In this document: one piece after another, positions 1 to 9,549 of the stretch
How positions within the stretch are numbered: position 1 is the first letter of the stretch
Layout: each line of letters opens with the position of its first letter
NCBI GenBank assembly: GCA_905221615.1
Contig: CAJNDT010006202.1
Location: 1,173,848-1,237,847, forward strand
Source of the DNA: Symbiodinium sp. CCMP2592
Lineage: Eukaryota; Sar; Dinophyceae; Suessiales; Symbiodiniaceae
Direction of reading: 5' to 3'
Length of the DNA stretch: 64,000 nt
Made by a program: the position numbers and the translations under genes
The notes under the pieces: generated by a model
Databases searched by the model: none
The model's input: only the letters and a program-made list of their open reading frames with translations
Told to the model about the DNA's origin: nothing

Positions 1-98
1 GGGAGTTTCCGAAGATTAGGGGTACCTCATTTAGGGGTCCTGACAATAAGGACAATTTAGGGTACTGTTATGTGGGTCCCCCATTTTTGGAAACTCCC
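1..98. repeat. Family A foldback element (complete)
   Basis: The ends are inverted: GGGAGTTTCCGAA on the left and the near-complement ending in GGAAACTCCC on the right, about 98 bp apart. The inner words GGGGTACC and GGACC/GGTCC recur in the other family A copies at 42571 and 54342. It has no coding capacity, so it is MITE-like or foldback in form. The left flank is outside the window, so a target duplication cannot be checked. Confidence 0.8.
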
Positions 99-126
99 AT
101 ATCGGATCATGCCTATAAAGTAAAAG

Positions 127-211
127 CCAGAAAGTTGGAATATGATTATCCTAAACCCTTTATGGTAAATTACAAGGTATCCTACCCTGAAACCATATTC
201 CAACTTTCTGG
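127..211. repeat. Single-copy inverted repeat (hairpin M)
   Basis: CCAGAAAGTTGGAATATG at the left is mirrored by its complement at the right (CATATTCCAACTTTCTGG, one mismatch), enclosing about 50 bp. It lies 28 bp after the family A element. No second copy was seen in the window. Confidence 0.75.
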
Positions 212-317
212 AGTTCCCTATATGCAAACTGACCCCTTAAACAGACCTCGGACCTCCACACTTCAAGATCTGTGCAGTCTCGAGGTCGAGCCCCAGCCTT
301 GAGCCTTAACTTCATAG

Positions 318-352
<35 letters not shown>

Positions 353-380
353 TGTGTATTACTTATATATGTATTATATG

Positions 381-413
<33 letters not shown>

Positions 414-446
414 GTATATATGCGTGTGTATTACTTATATATGTAT

Positions 447-483
<37 letters not shown>

Positions 484-508
484 GTATATATGTGTGTGTG
501 TGTGTGTC
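318..508. repeat. AT/GT microsatellite with a 72-bp internal duplication
   Basis: A (TA)n tract is followed by a unit beginning TGCGTGTGTATTACTTATAT at 349 that is repeated at 421 (period 72 bp). The tract ends in (TG)n. Open frames across it are Tyr/Ile/Cys/Val low-complexity translations and are not genes. Confidence 0.9.
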
Positions 509-550
509 TGTATACTCATCCAATGCGCGGTTGCTGCATAGTTAGGAGGT

Positions 551-1527
551 TCCAGACACTCCTCGTTACACCATTCATTCACGTATCAAGTCTTATCCAC
601 AAGAGGTCTGAGCAAATCCGCTTGTTGCCGCTCGACAGGTTCAGCGCATCATGCGTGACAGGCAAGGTTCAGGACTTTTGGTGCGGCATTTGGCTGCGAA
701 TCCCCAAGACAAGGACCTCTCGTTGCAGCGACTTTGCATGTGCTTATCAGATGTTCCTGTTGCACCAATCGTGGCACCAGCCAAAACACAGGATCTGAGG
801 AGCAAAATCACGCTTGTGTCGATGGCGAGAAGTAGCACGGTTAAGACGATGATGAAAATCGAGTTGCTTCTGGTGATGGTGGCGTGTGATTGCTTTTGTA
901 GTCGCTAGCGCAACTGCTTTTTGTATGAGTATATTGTTATTGTCGGGCTGCAATGTGGTGAGCTGAGGATGCAGGCTGCTGCTGCCAGCTGATGATGATG
1001 ATGATGAGGAGGACGACGGAGGCTGCTTATGAAGAAGAGGAAGGAAAAAACCTATGATGCCGATGGAGGCTATCACCGTCAAAGGTTTCCGTGCTGATAT
1101 GTCCACCAATCAACACAAGCAGAAAACATGGCTCCTTTCTTCACTTCATGTTTTGGCTATGGAGAAGGAACGAAGCAAACGGCGAAGGGACTAGGTTTAT
1201 GGTGTAGGTCAGCTGAAGGTTTCTTAGTTTCTGGATCCTTGGCAACAGGTCGGAGGGTCAGTCCTGGCAGCCAGCAAGCCCGGGTTCAAAAAAGGTCGGC
1301 TTCAGCTCTCTTTGTGCTAATTAACGGAACATTCAGAAACCTGCATTCACCCAGGACCTTCGTTACCTTATGGTTTCCCTGTTTAACTACTCTTGGTTGG
1401 AAGGGGTAATTGGAGTCGATGTTGCTAGCCCTACGGACGCGGAGGAGATCGTTTTTTTAGCCAGGCGTTGCTGCCAAGTAGGCTCTGAGGTCTGAGGTGC
1501 GGAGATCGGCTGCTGTCTGTCGCCACG
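551..1527. other. Anonymous sequence, no gene recognised
   Basis: This stretch is mixed-composition sequence with a short GAT run near 992-1010. Open frames are short (about 120 codons at most) and resemble no family I know. Confidence 0.5.
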
Positions 1528-1550
1528 GTTTAGGGTTTAGGGTTTAAGGG
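1528..1550 (+). repeat. Interstitial TTTAGGG tract
   Basis: Three near-perfect TTTAGGG units lie on the + strand. This is the Arabidopsis-type telomere word, which dinoflagellates also use. It is internal here, with ordinary sequence on both sides. Confidence 0.8.
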
Positions 1551-2624
1551 TTCATGATGAAAAGTGTCCCTCACCCTTGGCTTCGGTAGTGCTCATGGAC
1601 AGCAACACATTGCGATTTAGGGTCGTTCACGCTTCACGTTTGTTCCGCCGCCGCGTTTGCGAAACAACCCACACCCCTGAACCCTGAGCCATAAACCACG
1701 ATCTCGAACTTGGGCAGGAGTTGGTGCTTCAGTTGGTGATGCCCCGGCTTGTCCGGCTGGCATGCAGATGCCCGAGAGTGCACTATTCATGCACTTTGAC
1801 TTCTCCGACATAGGGTCTGCGAGGGCTCGAAGAGTTGCGGCTCTGAAGTGCAGTTCTATACATCCCATAGTCGTAGTCATACGGTCAAAGGGTGTCTTGT
1901 TGACCTATGCCGGCGACAGAGGGCCCGGGGATTCTTTTCACTTAGGCAACTTTGCAGACTCATACCTGTTCTTGCCGACGGTTGCTTCAGGCGTGCAGAT
2001 CCAAACTGACGGATCTGAAGGGGTCTGACGGTCTAACCCGAGGTCGCAATCTGGAAACCGTTCTACAGTCTACCTCTGCCACCCAAATCTCGAAATCGTT
2101 CCGTGTCCGCTCCGAGGCCACGAACAAGCTTCGCTGGTGCTCACGCGGATACTCGAGGCTCCGACGAAGAAGGGGCCAGAGTGCAATGTGATAGCAACTG
2201 GCAGTGATTGATTCTACTGCCCTTACAACTCACTGATGCCCAAAGTCATCATCGCCATGAGTATGATCTCGTGTCCCGACCGTCAACCATATCAGTGCCA
2301 ACATCTCCCTCGGCGGCATGCTGGGATTTTGGCCAAAGCGCGAAACCTCGGAGGTTTGGGCAGGGTAGAAGTTTTCAAAAGGACAACACGGTAATGTAGG
2401 GTCGAGGGATGTGTTGAGGGTCTAGGTAAGCCACTTGTTGCCCACTTCCGAGTGCAGCTCTCCTCATGGTGTGTAGCGCTTACCTAAGCTTGTAACACAG
2501 CCGTGGTGTCAGAACTGAAGTAGGAAGTGCACTGGGCAGTTTAAATCCTTGGGCCAAGCAGGCGTCAGATGTTCCAGGAAGCGTTGCCATCCCAGGGACC
2601 CTACAGGAAACACCAAACCATCCC
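1551..2624. other. Anonymous sequence, no gene recognised
   Basis: I see no repeat, hairpin or convincing coding frame in this stretch. Confidence 0.45.
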
Positions 2625-2716
2625 GGTTTAGGGTTTAGGATGGGCTTAGGGCCTAGGGTTTACGGTTTTTGGGGTTTAGGATGGGTTTTGGGTTTTTAGG
2701 GTTTAGAGTTTAGGGG
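2625..2716 (+). repeat. Degenerate TTTAGGG-like tract
   Basis: A G/T-rich run holds repeated GGTTTAGG, GGGTTTAGG and GGGTTTT words, which look like decayed telomere repeats on the + strand. Confidence 0.7.
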
Positions 2717-2800
2717 CAAAAAAGGTCCATTCATGAAGCTGGGAGTCCGGCGGCGATCCAGTTACCGAAGCCTCAACCTGGAAGCTTTACCCCGCGAGCC

Positions 2801-3004
2801 TAACCCTGGGCTCCAGTTACCTAAATAGGTGGTTGTCAAAATTATGGTCCCTTTTTGGGTGCCCTAAATATTAGGTGCCGTATTATAGTAAGGACCCAAA
2901 AAGGGATCCTAATACTGACATGACAACTATCCAAATGGTAGGCTACTGGGGTATATGATATATGGCTAGCAACCTACTATTTAGGTAACTGGAGCCCTAG
3001 GGTA
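2801..3004. repeat. Foldback element F, host of a nested family E element
   Basis: The ends GGGCTCCAGTTACCTAAATA (left, from about 2808) and its complement TATTTAGGTAACTGGAGCCC (right, about 2979-2998) form a long terminal inverted repeat. The middle is occupied by a family E hairpin at 2831-2928. This reads as one element inside another. Confidence 0.75.
2831..2928. repeat. Family E foldback element, nested in F
   Basis: GGTTGTCAAAATTATGGTCC at the left matches the complement of the right arm with mismatches, and matches the stand-alone copy at 4493-4590. Inner words TTGGGT, CCCTAAATATTA and GTGCCGTAT are shared by both copies. Confidence 0.75.
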
Positions 3005-3739
3005 AGATAACATGTCGCTAAGCCCCCGAAAGCGCATAAACAGGAGGGTGTCAAAGAAACCATGCTTATCGAAATGGCGAGCCGCTGTGACAAGTCGGTG
3101 CCAAAGCAGCTCAGCTGCACCTGCAATTGTCAGGGCTTGGGTTGTTTTGTGGAGATGCTGGCGTACGTTCAGTGCTTGGAGGGCATATATACTAGTACGC
3201 AGTTTAGGAATTCTCTGTTGGGAGGACATAAGCCTGCGGCGGCTTAACATCTTGAAGCTTCGGAAACACAGAGATGAGATTCTCGCTCGGCTCTCTTGCC
3301 AACTGCTGGTATACATGATTCTAGAACTGCTCCCAAGGAAGACTCTCACCTACTGCCCTTACAGGCCCCGAGTCCTGCTTCCCTAAACCTCCCGGAACTT
3401 CAAACAAAGATGAAGGATCTCACCGTGCCAGAGGGTACAGGGTTGTGGGTCTGCTTCTGCACCGAAATCCTACAAACGAGTGTCGATGAAAGCATCCCTG
3501 AATCACGAAATCCAAGGTTCTGTCAGAAGCGCTCGACCGTAAATGCCGGTAGAGGTCTCTCGTCTGGCGGAGTCCGAGTTGCGAGAGCGGCGATGCCGGT
3601 GAAGCCGAAGGAAGCTCTACAAACCCAAAAGCACCCGAAAAGACCGATTCAAAGAACCATGCCTTGTAGCCGTAAGCCTGACACCCAAGCGGCCCTCTTA
3701 AAAGCTTGTACCCCAACCCCCTAACTCGAATCCCTCTAA
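3005..3739. other. Anonymous sequence, no gene recognised
   Basis: Open frames of about 120-140 codons exist on both strands (for example + 3296-3724), but they have no domain signature and overlap one another. No repeats were noticed. Confidence 0.4.
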
Positions 3740-3848
3740 TGTAGGGCCTTTGTAACTAGAATAGGTTTTGGGGGTACATTATACTATAAGGCTATAAGTA
3801 CAATAAGAGCCACCAAAACCCTGTCCGAATTCTTAAGCCCCCCTACAT
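3740..3848. repeat. Family D foldback element (divergent)
   Basis: The left arm TGTAGGGCCTTTGTAACTAG and inner TAGGTTTTGGGGG pair with the right arm CCAAAACCCTG...TTAAGCCCCCCTACA. End sequence and centre resemble the better preserved D copies at 19461 and 54846. Confidence 0.7.
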
Positions 3849-3967
3849 AAGACCCTGTAGCAGCCCCGAAAGCACAAAAAAGCTGGGGACCTTCGCTGAG
3901 GCTGGCGCGGGACAAGTTCGGATGCCGAATTCTTCAGCAGATCTTTGAGGCTTCACTGGGTTCTTGT

Positions 3968-4007
3968 TAAGGAAGCTAAATTAAGTTACCACAATAAGGA
4001 CACTAGT

Positions 4008-4045
<38 letters not shown>

Positions 4046-4088
4046 GTACTATAGATCCGTATTATGGTAGCTTAAATTTCATTCCTTG
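3968..4088. repeat. Inverted repeat with a (TA)n tract at its apex (hairpin N)
   Basis: Arms of about 35 bp (TAAGGAAGCTAAATTAAGTT on the left, complement on the right with mismatches) flank ACTAGTTATG, then about 30 bp of (TA)n, then ACTATAG. The microsatellite lies at the centre of the hairpin. Confidence 0.75.
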
Positions 4089-4490
4089 AGGGTTGCGGGA
4101 AGTTCAACTTAGGCAAGGCGGACTTGTGAGAAGCTGCAAGTTGTGCTTGTGGGTTTTTGGTGCTCAAGACTTGCCCGTGCGGAAATGCCCGTTACAAACG
4201 CCATAAACACCAGCTGCTGGCTGGGCAACATGCCGCAACCACAGCAAACATAAGCTACAGAAACACTTCTACAGTAGCTCTGATGAAGGCAAGGGTCCGA
4301 GTAAAATCACCCTTAACCCCAAGCCCCCACCGCTGAACTCTAAGCCGTAACCCTTAAACCCTGTCTTTTGACAGATTTGTTGTTACCAATACTCCGACCT
4401 CTCGCCTAGTGAAGTTTCACTCAGCAGACTCCGAACCACACGCCTCGCCTGGATTCTCCGAGTGTGAGCGCCGAAACCCCGTCCTGCCAA
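4089..4490. other. Anonymous sequence
   Basis: There are scattered CCTTAAACCC and AACCCCAAGCCC words near 4310-4360, possibly decayed telomere-like sequence. No gene was seen. Confidence 0.4.
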
Positions 4491-4492
4491 GT

Positions 4493-4590
4493 GGGTTGTT
4501 GTCAAAATTATGGTTCCCATTTGGGTACCCTAAATATTATGTGCCGTATACTAGGGACCGAAAAAGGGACCATAATTTTGACAACCACCC
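4493..4590. repeat. Family E foldback element (complete)
   Basis: The terminal inverted repeat is about 36 bp (GGGTTGTTGTCAAAATTATG on the left, complement at right with GGGTGGTTGTC). The flanks read AAGT at 4489-4492 and AAGT at 4591-4594, so a 4-bp target duplication is possible. Confidence 0.85.
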
Positions 4591-4713
4591 AAGTAAGTGA
4601 AGATGCCTTCGAGCAGAGCCAGTCGCAGGTGTCGCCACGGGAAGTCCAGCGCCAGCTGGCGCAGGAACTCTCAGGCCGGCCCCGGCGATGCACCCTTTGG
4701 AGGTTTATCTGGG

Positions 4714-4832
4714 AATTTAGGGTTTGATGGTTTAGTTTAGGGTTTAGAGTTTAGAAGGTTTTGGGTGTAGGGTTTGGGGTTTTCTGAGCTTCAGGGTTAC
4801 AGGGTTAGGGTTTTCTGTTTAGGGTTAGGGGG
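4714..4832 (+). repeat. Degenerate TTTAGGG tract
   Basis: The run contains TTTAGGGTTT, GTTTAGTTTAGGGTTTAG, GGGTTAGGGTTTTCTG and TTTAGGGTTAGGGGG on the + strand. Unit spacing is irregular. Confidence 0.75.
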
Positions 4833-5716
4833 AAGAGCAGCGCGAAGTTCCGCACAGAGCTTCAGTTGCATCAGATGACGAAACTCTTTGTAGGTCCTTG
4901 TGCAAGATCCCGCTGCTGAGGGGTTGTCAGGGCTCGGCATTTTCTGAAAACTCTCACAGCAATTCCCCTAAACCCTAAACATTCGATCTTCCCAACCCAC
5001 ATGCAGCTCCCCTACATTGCGCCGCGAAAGCTCCGGCATCACTGAGTTTCCGATTCCCGAGGCCCAGCCCCAGCTGCGAAAGTCCGAAACCTTGCAGAGC
5101 CCGACTGAAATAAAATCGTTCGGGTGTCAGACCTTCCCTCAAGTGAATTCGAGTTCCCTGACTTGCTTCAGGGCTTGCTGCATGGAGTTCGAGATTAAAC
5201 CCCTCGCAGTTGAGCTTCAATAAACCTGTAAGTGCAGCAGGGTTTAGGGTTTCTTCCTCGGTGTATGTGCGTTTGCTTTACTTGTCTGAGTCGTGGTGGT
5301 GGGTTGGGATCGGGATTGTCAAGCTTGTTTCTTCAGGCTTCTACAATGCGAGAATCTGGAAGTAGCGTTAGCCAACCGCTGCTTCGTGTCAACTTGATGT
5401 GTTGCCATGCTTTCGCTTATCAGCCCCGAATTCGCATTGCAGCAGGCTTGAAGACAGCAAGAGCCCTTCTGAAACAGTGAATTTGCCTAATGTGCCCAGA
5501 AGAAACCCGATTCTGCCATGCAATGGACCCCATTCAGCGTTCGGCTCACCCTCAGCCAGCTAAATTCTAAACTTCTAAACTTTTCGATACATGGTAGGGC
5601 TCCCGGCTCCAGAGCTCAGATGGGCATTTTGCAACGGCAGCTGCCGGCATCAAAGTCCCCCACAGCTTCTTACCGCATGATCGCAACCTCTACGGTGTCG
5701 GACCCAGCACCCCTTC
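4833..5716. other. Anonymous sequence, no gene recognised
   Basis: Short open frames only (89 codons at most). The words CCTAAACCCTAAAC occur at 4967-4980. Nothing else was seen. Confidence 0.4.
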
Positions 5717-5825
5717 CCCAGAGAGCCCAATACCGCTTAAATAAGGAGTATAGCTTAAATCATAATATCAATCCCCTCATATTTTAAGGCTTATTCCTTA
5801 ATTAAGGGGTATTGGGCTCTCTGGG
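5717..5825. repeat. Family C foldback element
   Basis: The ends CCCAGAGAGCCCAATACC and its exact complement are 109 bp apart. The interior is AT-rich with TTAAATCATAATATCAA and CCTTAATTAAGG words shared with the copy at 50747. Confidence 0.85.
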
Positions 5826-6137
5826 TCGATCCTCAAGTAACAAGGCCCATGGCCGCATGCACTCTGCATCCTGAGCCACCCGAAGCTTCAGCCCGACTGC
5901 GAGCTCTAGGGCCTGAACCCTCAACCCCACATCATAGCATACAGCGCATAAATCGGCCTATCTATCTATTACTAGCTATCTGTCTATCTACCGAGCTACA
6001 TGTATATATGTTTGTGGTGTGTTATCAGTCTTATTGCTTGTTTCGAACAATTAACATATACATATACTCAGGCATATGCAAATGATGTAATACAATACAA
6101 TATGATATAAGATAATTCCTAATATATTATGTGTATG
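5826..6137. other. Anonymous AT-rich sequence
   Basis: Loose CTAT repeats lie near 5960-5995 and AATACAATA words near 6085-6110. No gene was seen. Confidence 0.4.
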
Positions 6138-6138
6138 C

Positions 6139-6175
<37 letters not shown>

Positions 6176-6179
6176 TATA

Positions 6180-6211
<32 letters not shown>

Positions 6212-6214
6212 CAT
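6138..6214. repeat. (AT)n then (CATA)n microsatellite
   Basis: About 45 bp of AT dinucleotide is followed by about nine CATA units. It drives the Tyr/Ile and His/Thr-rich open frames seen in all phases. Confidence 0.95.
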
Positions 6215-7701
6215 GCGTGTGTGTACACCGACTGTATGTGTAAACTCTCCGAAGCTTCGGCGGATCTCTGCCTTGCTGCCAGGCGAAGTACTGGCCTGCA
6301 GCCCTCCAGTTGCACTTGGGGCTCACCCGGCCGGGTGTGAGCTCTGATGATCATATGGGCGTATGACGAAGATACTGATGTATGAACAATGATGATGATA
6401 GTTTGGCGTGGGGCTACAGGCGACATTGGGCTGTAGCTTACGACAGAATACAGGCCTGCACCTCGCACTGCTTTTTCTCGCGCTGGCTGCCTTTCACTTT
6501 CAGGGACTCCGAGCTGTCTACTTCTCATCCAGGCCCGCACTTTTGTCGGCAGGTTTGACACTGCCCTTACATCTGTGGAGAGATTCCTATCCGAGCAAGG
6601 TAATTGTTGAAAACGGCTTTGGGATCTGGAGCTTCCATAAAACTGAGGTCGACACATGCACGCCAACTTTGTTCTTCAGAAGTGCGTGGAACTTTTGCCC
6701 GCGGCCTACGTGGACTTCATCGTGGAGGGACTTGAGGACGGGTTTGGGTCTGCGTGGTCCGAGGCTTCTGTCTGATCCCTTGAAGACTTTAAAGGATACA
6801 GTAATACCGCAATACATTTTCTACTGCCTAAGCAGCTATGGTCACGTGGACTAGAGCCGTCTCCTGCGGTAGCCTATTGACAGCCAGGTCTCAACAATGA
6901 CAATGAAACCTCCATGTGACCCCACTCACTTTACGGAGAAGGTTTCAGGATATTCTAGAGGTGCATGGACCCATGATTCCAACAACACCTCCACACCAAA
7001 CTCCTCCGCCTCTTGTGCAATGGTAAAACCCCAAACCATAAACCTCTTTGTGCGATAGTAGAGGAGCACGCAGTTGAAGCTGCCCAGCACCAGCCGAGAC
7101 CTCAATGTCCACGAAGCATGCTCGAAAGACCGGTTGTTCTGCCTGGAACTCTAGTGATACAGAGGATCTTCCTGGTAGACCTGGGTTGGTGTCTCCTGTA
7201 AAATCGCGTAAAATACTGTCGAGGTTTATTCTAGTACTACTGTAGGTTTCTAGTTCTAGTGGAAAGGCACATGAGGGGATTACTGATGATGTGAGGTTTG
7301 ATTCATTTGGGTGGATCTCTGCTGGAAACCCACCGAAGTGCAGCTGACAGCGGCGAGATGCCGCCGACATGCTCCTCATCAAGCTAATGTTCCATACTCA
7401 AGGCGAGAAATACACCTAATCGGCCCTCAAGAGCCCTGCTGTCAAGCCTCAATCGTGTCCTGTTCCATTTGGTAGGTTCTTGTCGCTGCTATGCTTGAAG
7501 CACGATGCGACTCGAATAAGCAATGCCAACCCAATTCTTGACAAGCACCACGTATCGTGATGGTAGGTGCTAACTGCTGCGAGTTTTTAGACTGACGTGG
7601 ATTGAGTGCACAGTATACTCTAAGAGGCAATTTGCCCCCTACATATTCATTGCTTCCGCGGCCTTTGTCCTGTGGCGTGCACCGTGCCGGTGCTTTCTCC
7701 G
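6215..7701. other. Upstream region of the hydrolase gene, no other gene recognised
   Basis: Mixed sequence without repeats or hairpins that I could find. No clear core promoter element (TATA box) was recognised just upstream of 7702. The nearest AG dinucleotides upstream of the start that could serve as splice acceptors are near 7612-7627, about 75-90 bases away. No spliced-leader relic was seen. Confidence 0.4.
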
Positions 7702-8937
7702 ATGGCGGCCTACTTCCGGAAGGCCGCATCACCGGAAGGCGAGGACGAGGACGAGAAGAAGACCTCCTCCTCTGCTTCCCGGAGCTTCACAACCCTCGAG
7801 GTTGATGGGCGGAAGGTCACATTGCGGGTCTTCACGCCCGCCGGAGAAGGTGGCTCGAAGCCTGCCGTCGTGATGGTTTGTGGTCTCCTCTGGTTCGGCG
7901 AGGGCATATTGGGCTTCATTGGCCTCAATTTCAACGACGCATTCGGCTATGCACTGGCACGGCACGGCTTGGCCTGCGTTCAAATCCACACGCCACAGCG
8001 CCACCTCGCGCACACGCGAATGCAGGAACTGGCACTGGCGCTCTGCGCCCCGGTGTGTCTGGTGCCCGGCCTCCGTTTCTTGCTTCTTTTGGCGGATGTG
8101 CTCATGCTCCTGACATCCCAACAAGACGTTTGGCTACTGTTGGTGGTAGTCGCCCTTCCTGGGCTGGTAGATGCGGTTCTTGCTGCCTCTTTGGCTGTGC
8201 CCATGCTTCTGTTGGGCCCTCTTGGTTGGCTTTTCACTGCTCTTTTCATGATCGGCGGCTTGGTGCTTGTGCCGGCTCTCCACTTTGCCTTCCGTATGGG
8301 TCAGTACCTCATGGGTGAGCTGGACCTGACTGGGGAAAGCCGCCGAAACTACCTCAAAGAGGTGGAAGCAGCCGTGTCCTGGTCGGAGGAGAATGCAAGC
8401 GCGCTGAAAAGCGACGGCCGACTGGTCCTTTGTGGTTACTCCTCCGGTGGCCATGTGGCGGCCCTCTATGGCTTGGAAGCCTGTGCCGCTGGAAGGGGTC
8501 GTTTCGAGGCGGTCGTCCTGGTCTCAGGAATCTACGACCTTCGGACGAAGTGGGAGGACGCACGACGTTTCCTGGCCCCCGTCATGAACCTCATCTTCAA
8601 GGACATCCTCGGGGCTGACACGGACGCAAAGCGCGCCGCTGCGTCGCCTGCGGCCGTGGTGCAGTCCTCTCAGCAGAAGGCCCTGGACAGCAACTGTACC
8701 TGGTGGATTCTCAACGCACGCAAGGAGCTTTTGGGTCTCCCCCTATTGGAGGACATCCTCTTTGCAAGTGAGAGCTTTGCCGAGGGGCTTAAAGCAAAAG
8801 GTGCCCCGGTGAGGCGTGCGCAGTGTGGCCACAATCATTGGCTCTTAATCTTTGGCTTCCCGGCCTTTGCGGCTTCTTTCTCCGCGACTCTGAAGGGGAA
8901 GGAGGCCGAAGATCAGTCGGAGAAAGTAGCAGAGTGA
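7702..8937 (+). CDS. Membrane-associated alpha/beta-hydrolase (esterase type), intronless
   Basis: This is the only convincing gene: 411 codons, ATG at 7702, TGA at 8935-8937, no interruption. The in-frame GTG at 7672 is not taken as a start because the organism appears eukaryotic. Residues 1-25 are acidic, Lys- and Ser-rich, probably disordered. Residues 54-65 form a beta strand leading into C60-G-L-L-W, where related enzymes normally have an HGG oxyanion motif. Residues about 112-137, 143-170 and 172-196 are strongly hydrophobic and probably membrane segments. The nucleophile elbow is G245-Y-S247-S-G249-G-H, followed by VSGIYDL at 274-280. The likely catalytic His is H377 in CGHNHW; the acid may be E342 (ILNARKELLGL), which is uncertain. 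The GxSxGGH elbow and SG-YDL strand resemble the kynurenine-formamidase / isoprenylcysteine-methylesterase / alpha/beta-hydrolase-3 group, so an ester- or amide-hydrolase at a membrane is inferred. The substrate is unknown. The codons are GC-rich compared with the flanks. Confidence 0.88.
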   Translation: MAAYFRKAASPEGEDEDEKKTSSSASRSFTTLEVDGRKVTLRVFTPAGEGGSKPAVVMVCGLLWFGEGILGFIGLNFNDAFGYALARHGLACVQIHTPQRHLAHTRMQELALALCAPVCLVPGLRFLLLLADVLMLLTSQQDVWLLLVVVALPGLVDAVLAASLAVPMLLLGPLGWLFTALFMIGGLVLVPALHFAFRMGQYLMGELDLTGESRRNYLKEVEAAVSWSEENASALKSDGRLVLCGYSSGGHVAALYGLEACAAGRGRFEAVVLVSGIYDLRTKWEDARRFLAPVMNLIFKDILGADTDAKRAAASPAAVVQSSQQKALDSNCTWWILNARKELLGLPLLEDILFASESFAEGLKAKGAPVRRAQCGHNHWLLIFGFPAFAASFSATLKGKEAEDQSEKVAE

Positions 8938-9201
8938 GGAGGTGGGGCGGGCAGGCCGCTCTCCATGTGAGCAACCCTGAGTAGGCCCTGGAAAGTTTCA
9001 CGCTCAGCCCAGAAATTTTGCCACAAATCCAGGCATTCAGTTGCCCCTCAACTGATTGCGAAAAATTATCTCGGTGTGTCCAACCTGGTTTGAGTCCTGA
9101 GTTTAACATGGACCGGATTGAACACACCGCTTTATGTATAGCCCCTTGCATTTTTCTTTACTTATTTTCGCCATGCCCGGCCACAGAGCTTTCGCTGACG
9201 T
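8938..9201. other. Downstream flank of the hydrolase gene
   Basis: GC-rich sequence follows directly after the stop codon, then the base composition becomes mixed. No AATAAA polyadenylation signal was seen, which would be usual for dinoflagellates. Confidence 0.4.
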
Positions 9202-9356
9202 GAGTTTTCAATTATAGGGGAACCTTATTCCGGGATCCTTCTAATTAGGATCCTACTATTTATGGTACGATATTAGGGTCCCCTGATTTTCGGAAACTAG
9301 TAAGGATCCTACTATTTAGGGTGCGATATTTGGGTCCCCTGATGTTCCGAAACTCC
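9202..9356. repeat. Family A element with its right half duplicated
   Basis: The left end GAGTTTTCAATTATAGGGG is degenerate. The right half (AGGATCCTACTATTTA, GGTACGATATTAGGGTCCCC, then CGGAAACT) occurs at 9247-9298 and again at 9304-9356 ending CCGAAACTCC. This gives about 155 bp instead of about 100. Confidence 0.75.
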
Positions 9357-9458
9357 TAGCTGGCTCTTCGGTTTTCCCGACCTGGTCCTGGGATGCAGGC
9401 TGCTGAGATAACGTATTTTTGACTTTCCGGAGAATCTTCCTCTTTTGGTGGTTGGCTT

Positions 9459-9549
9459 ACCCAGAGGCCCCATAGTAGTTCCTTTTGGGGATTGCATCAT
9501 AAGATTCTAAATATGAACCCCAAAAAGGAACTACTATGGGGCCTGAGGT
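9459..9549. repeat. Family B foldback element
   Basis: ACCCAGAGGCCCCATAGTAG then TTCCTTTTGGGG at the left pairs with CCCCAAAAAGGAACTACTAT then GGGGCCTGAGGT at the right. The arms are about 30 bp. The centre TAAGATTCTAAATATGAA is shared with the 17896 copy. Confidence 0.88.

Noticed and set aside
7672-7701. Extension of the hydrolase to a GTG start
   Set aside because: The organism appears eukaryotic, and the first ATG (7702) precedes a plausible N-terminus.
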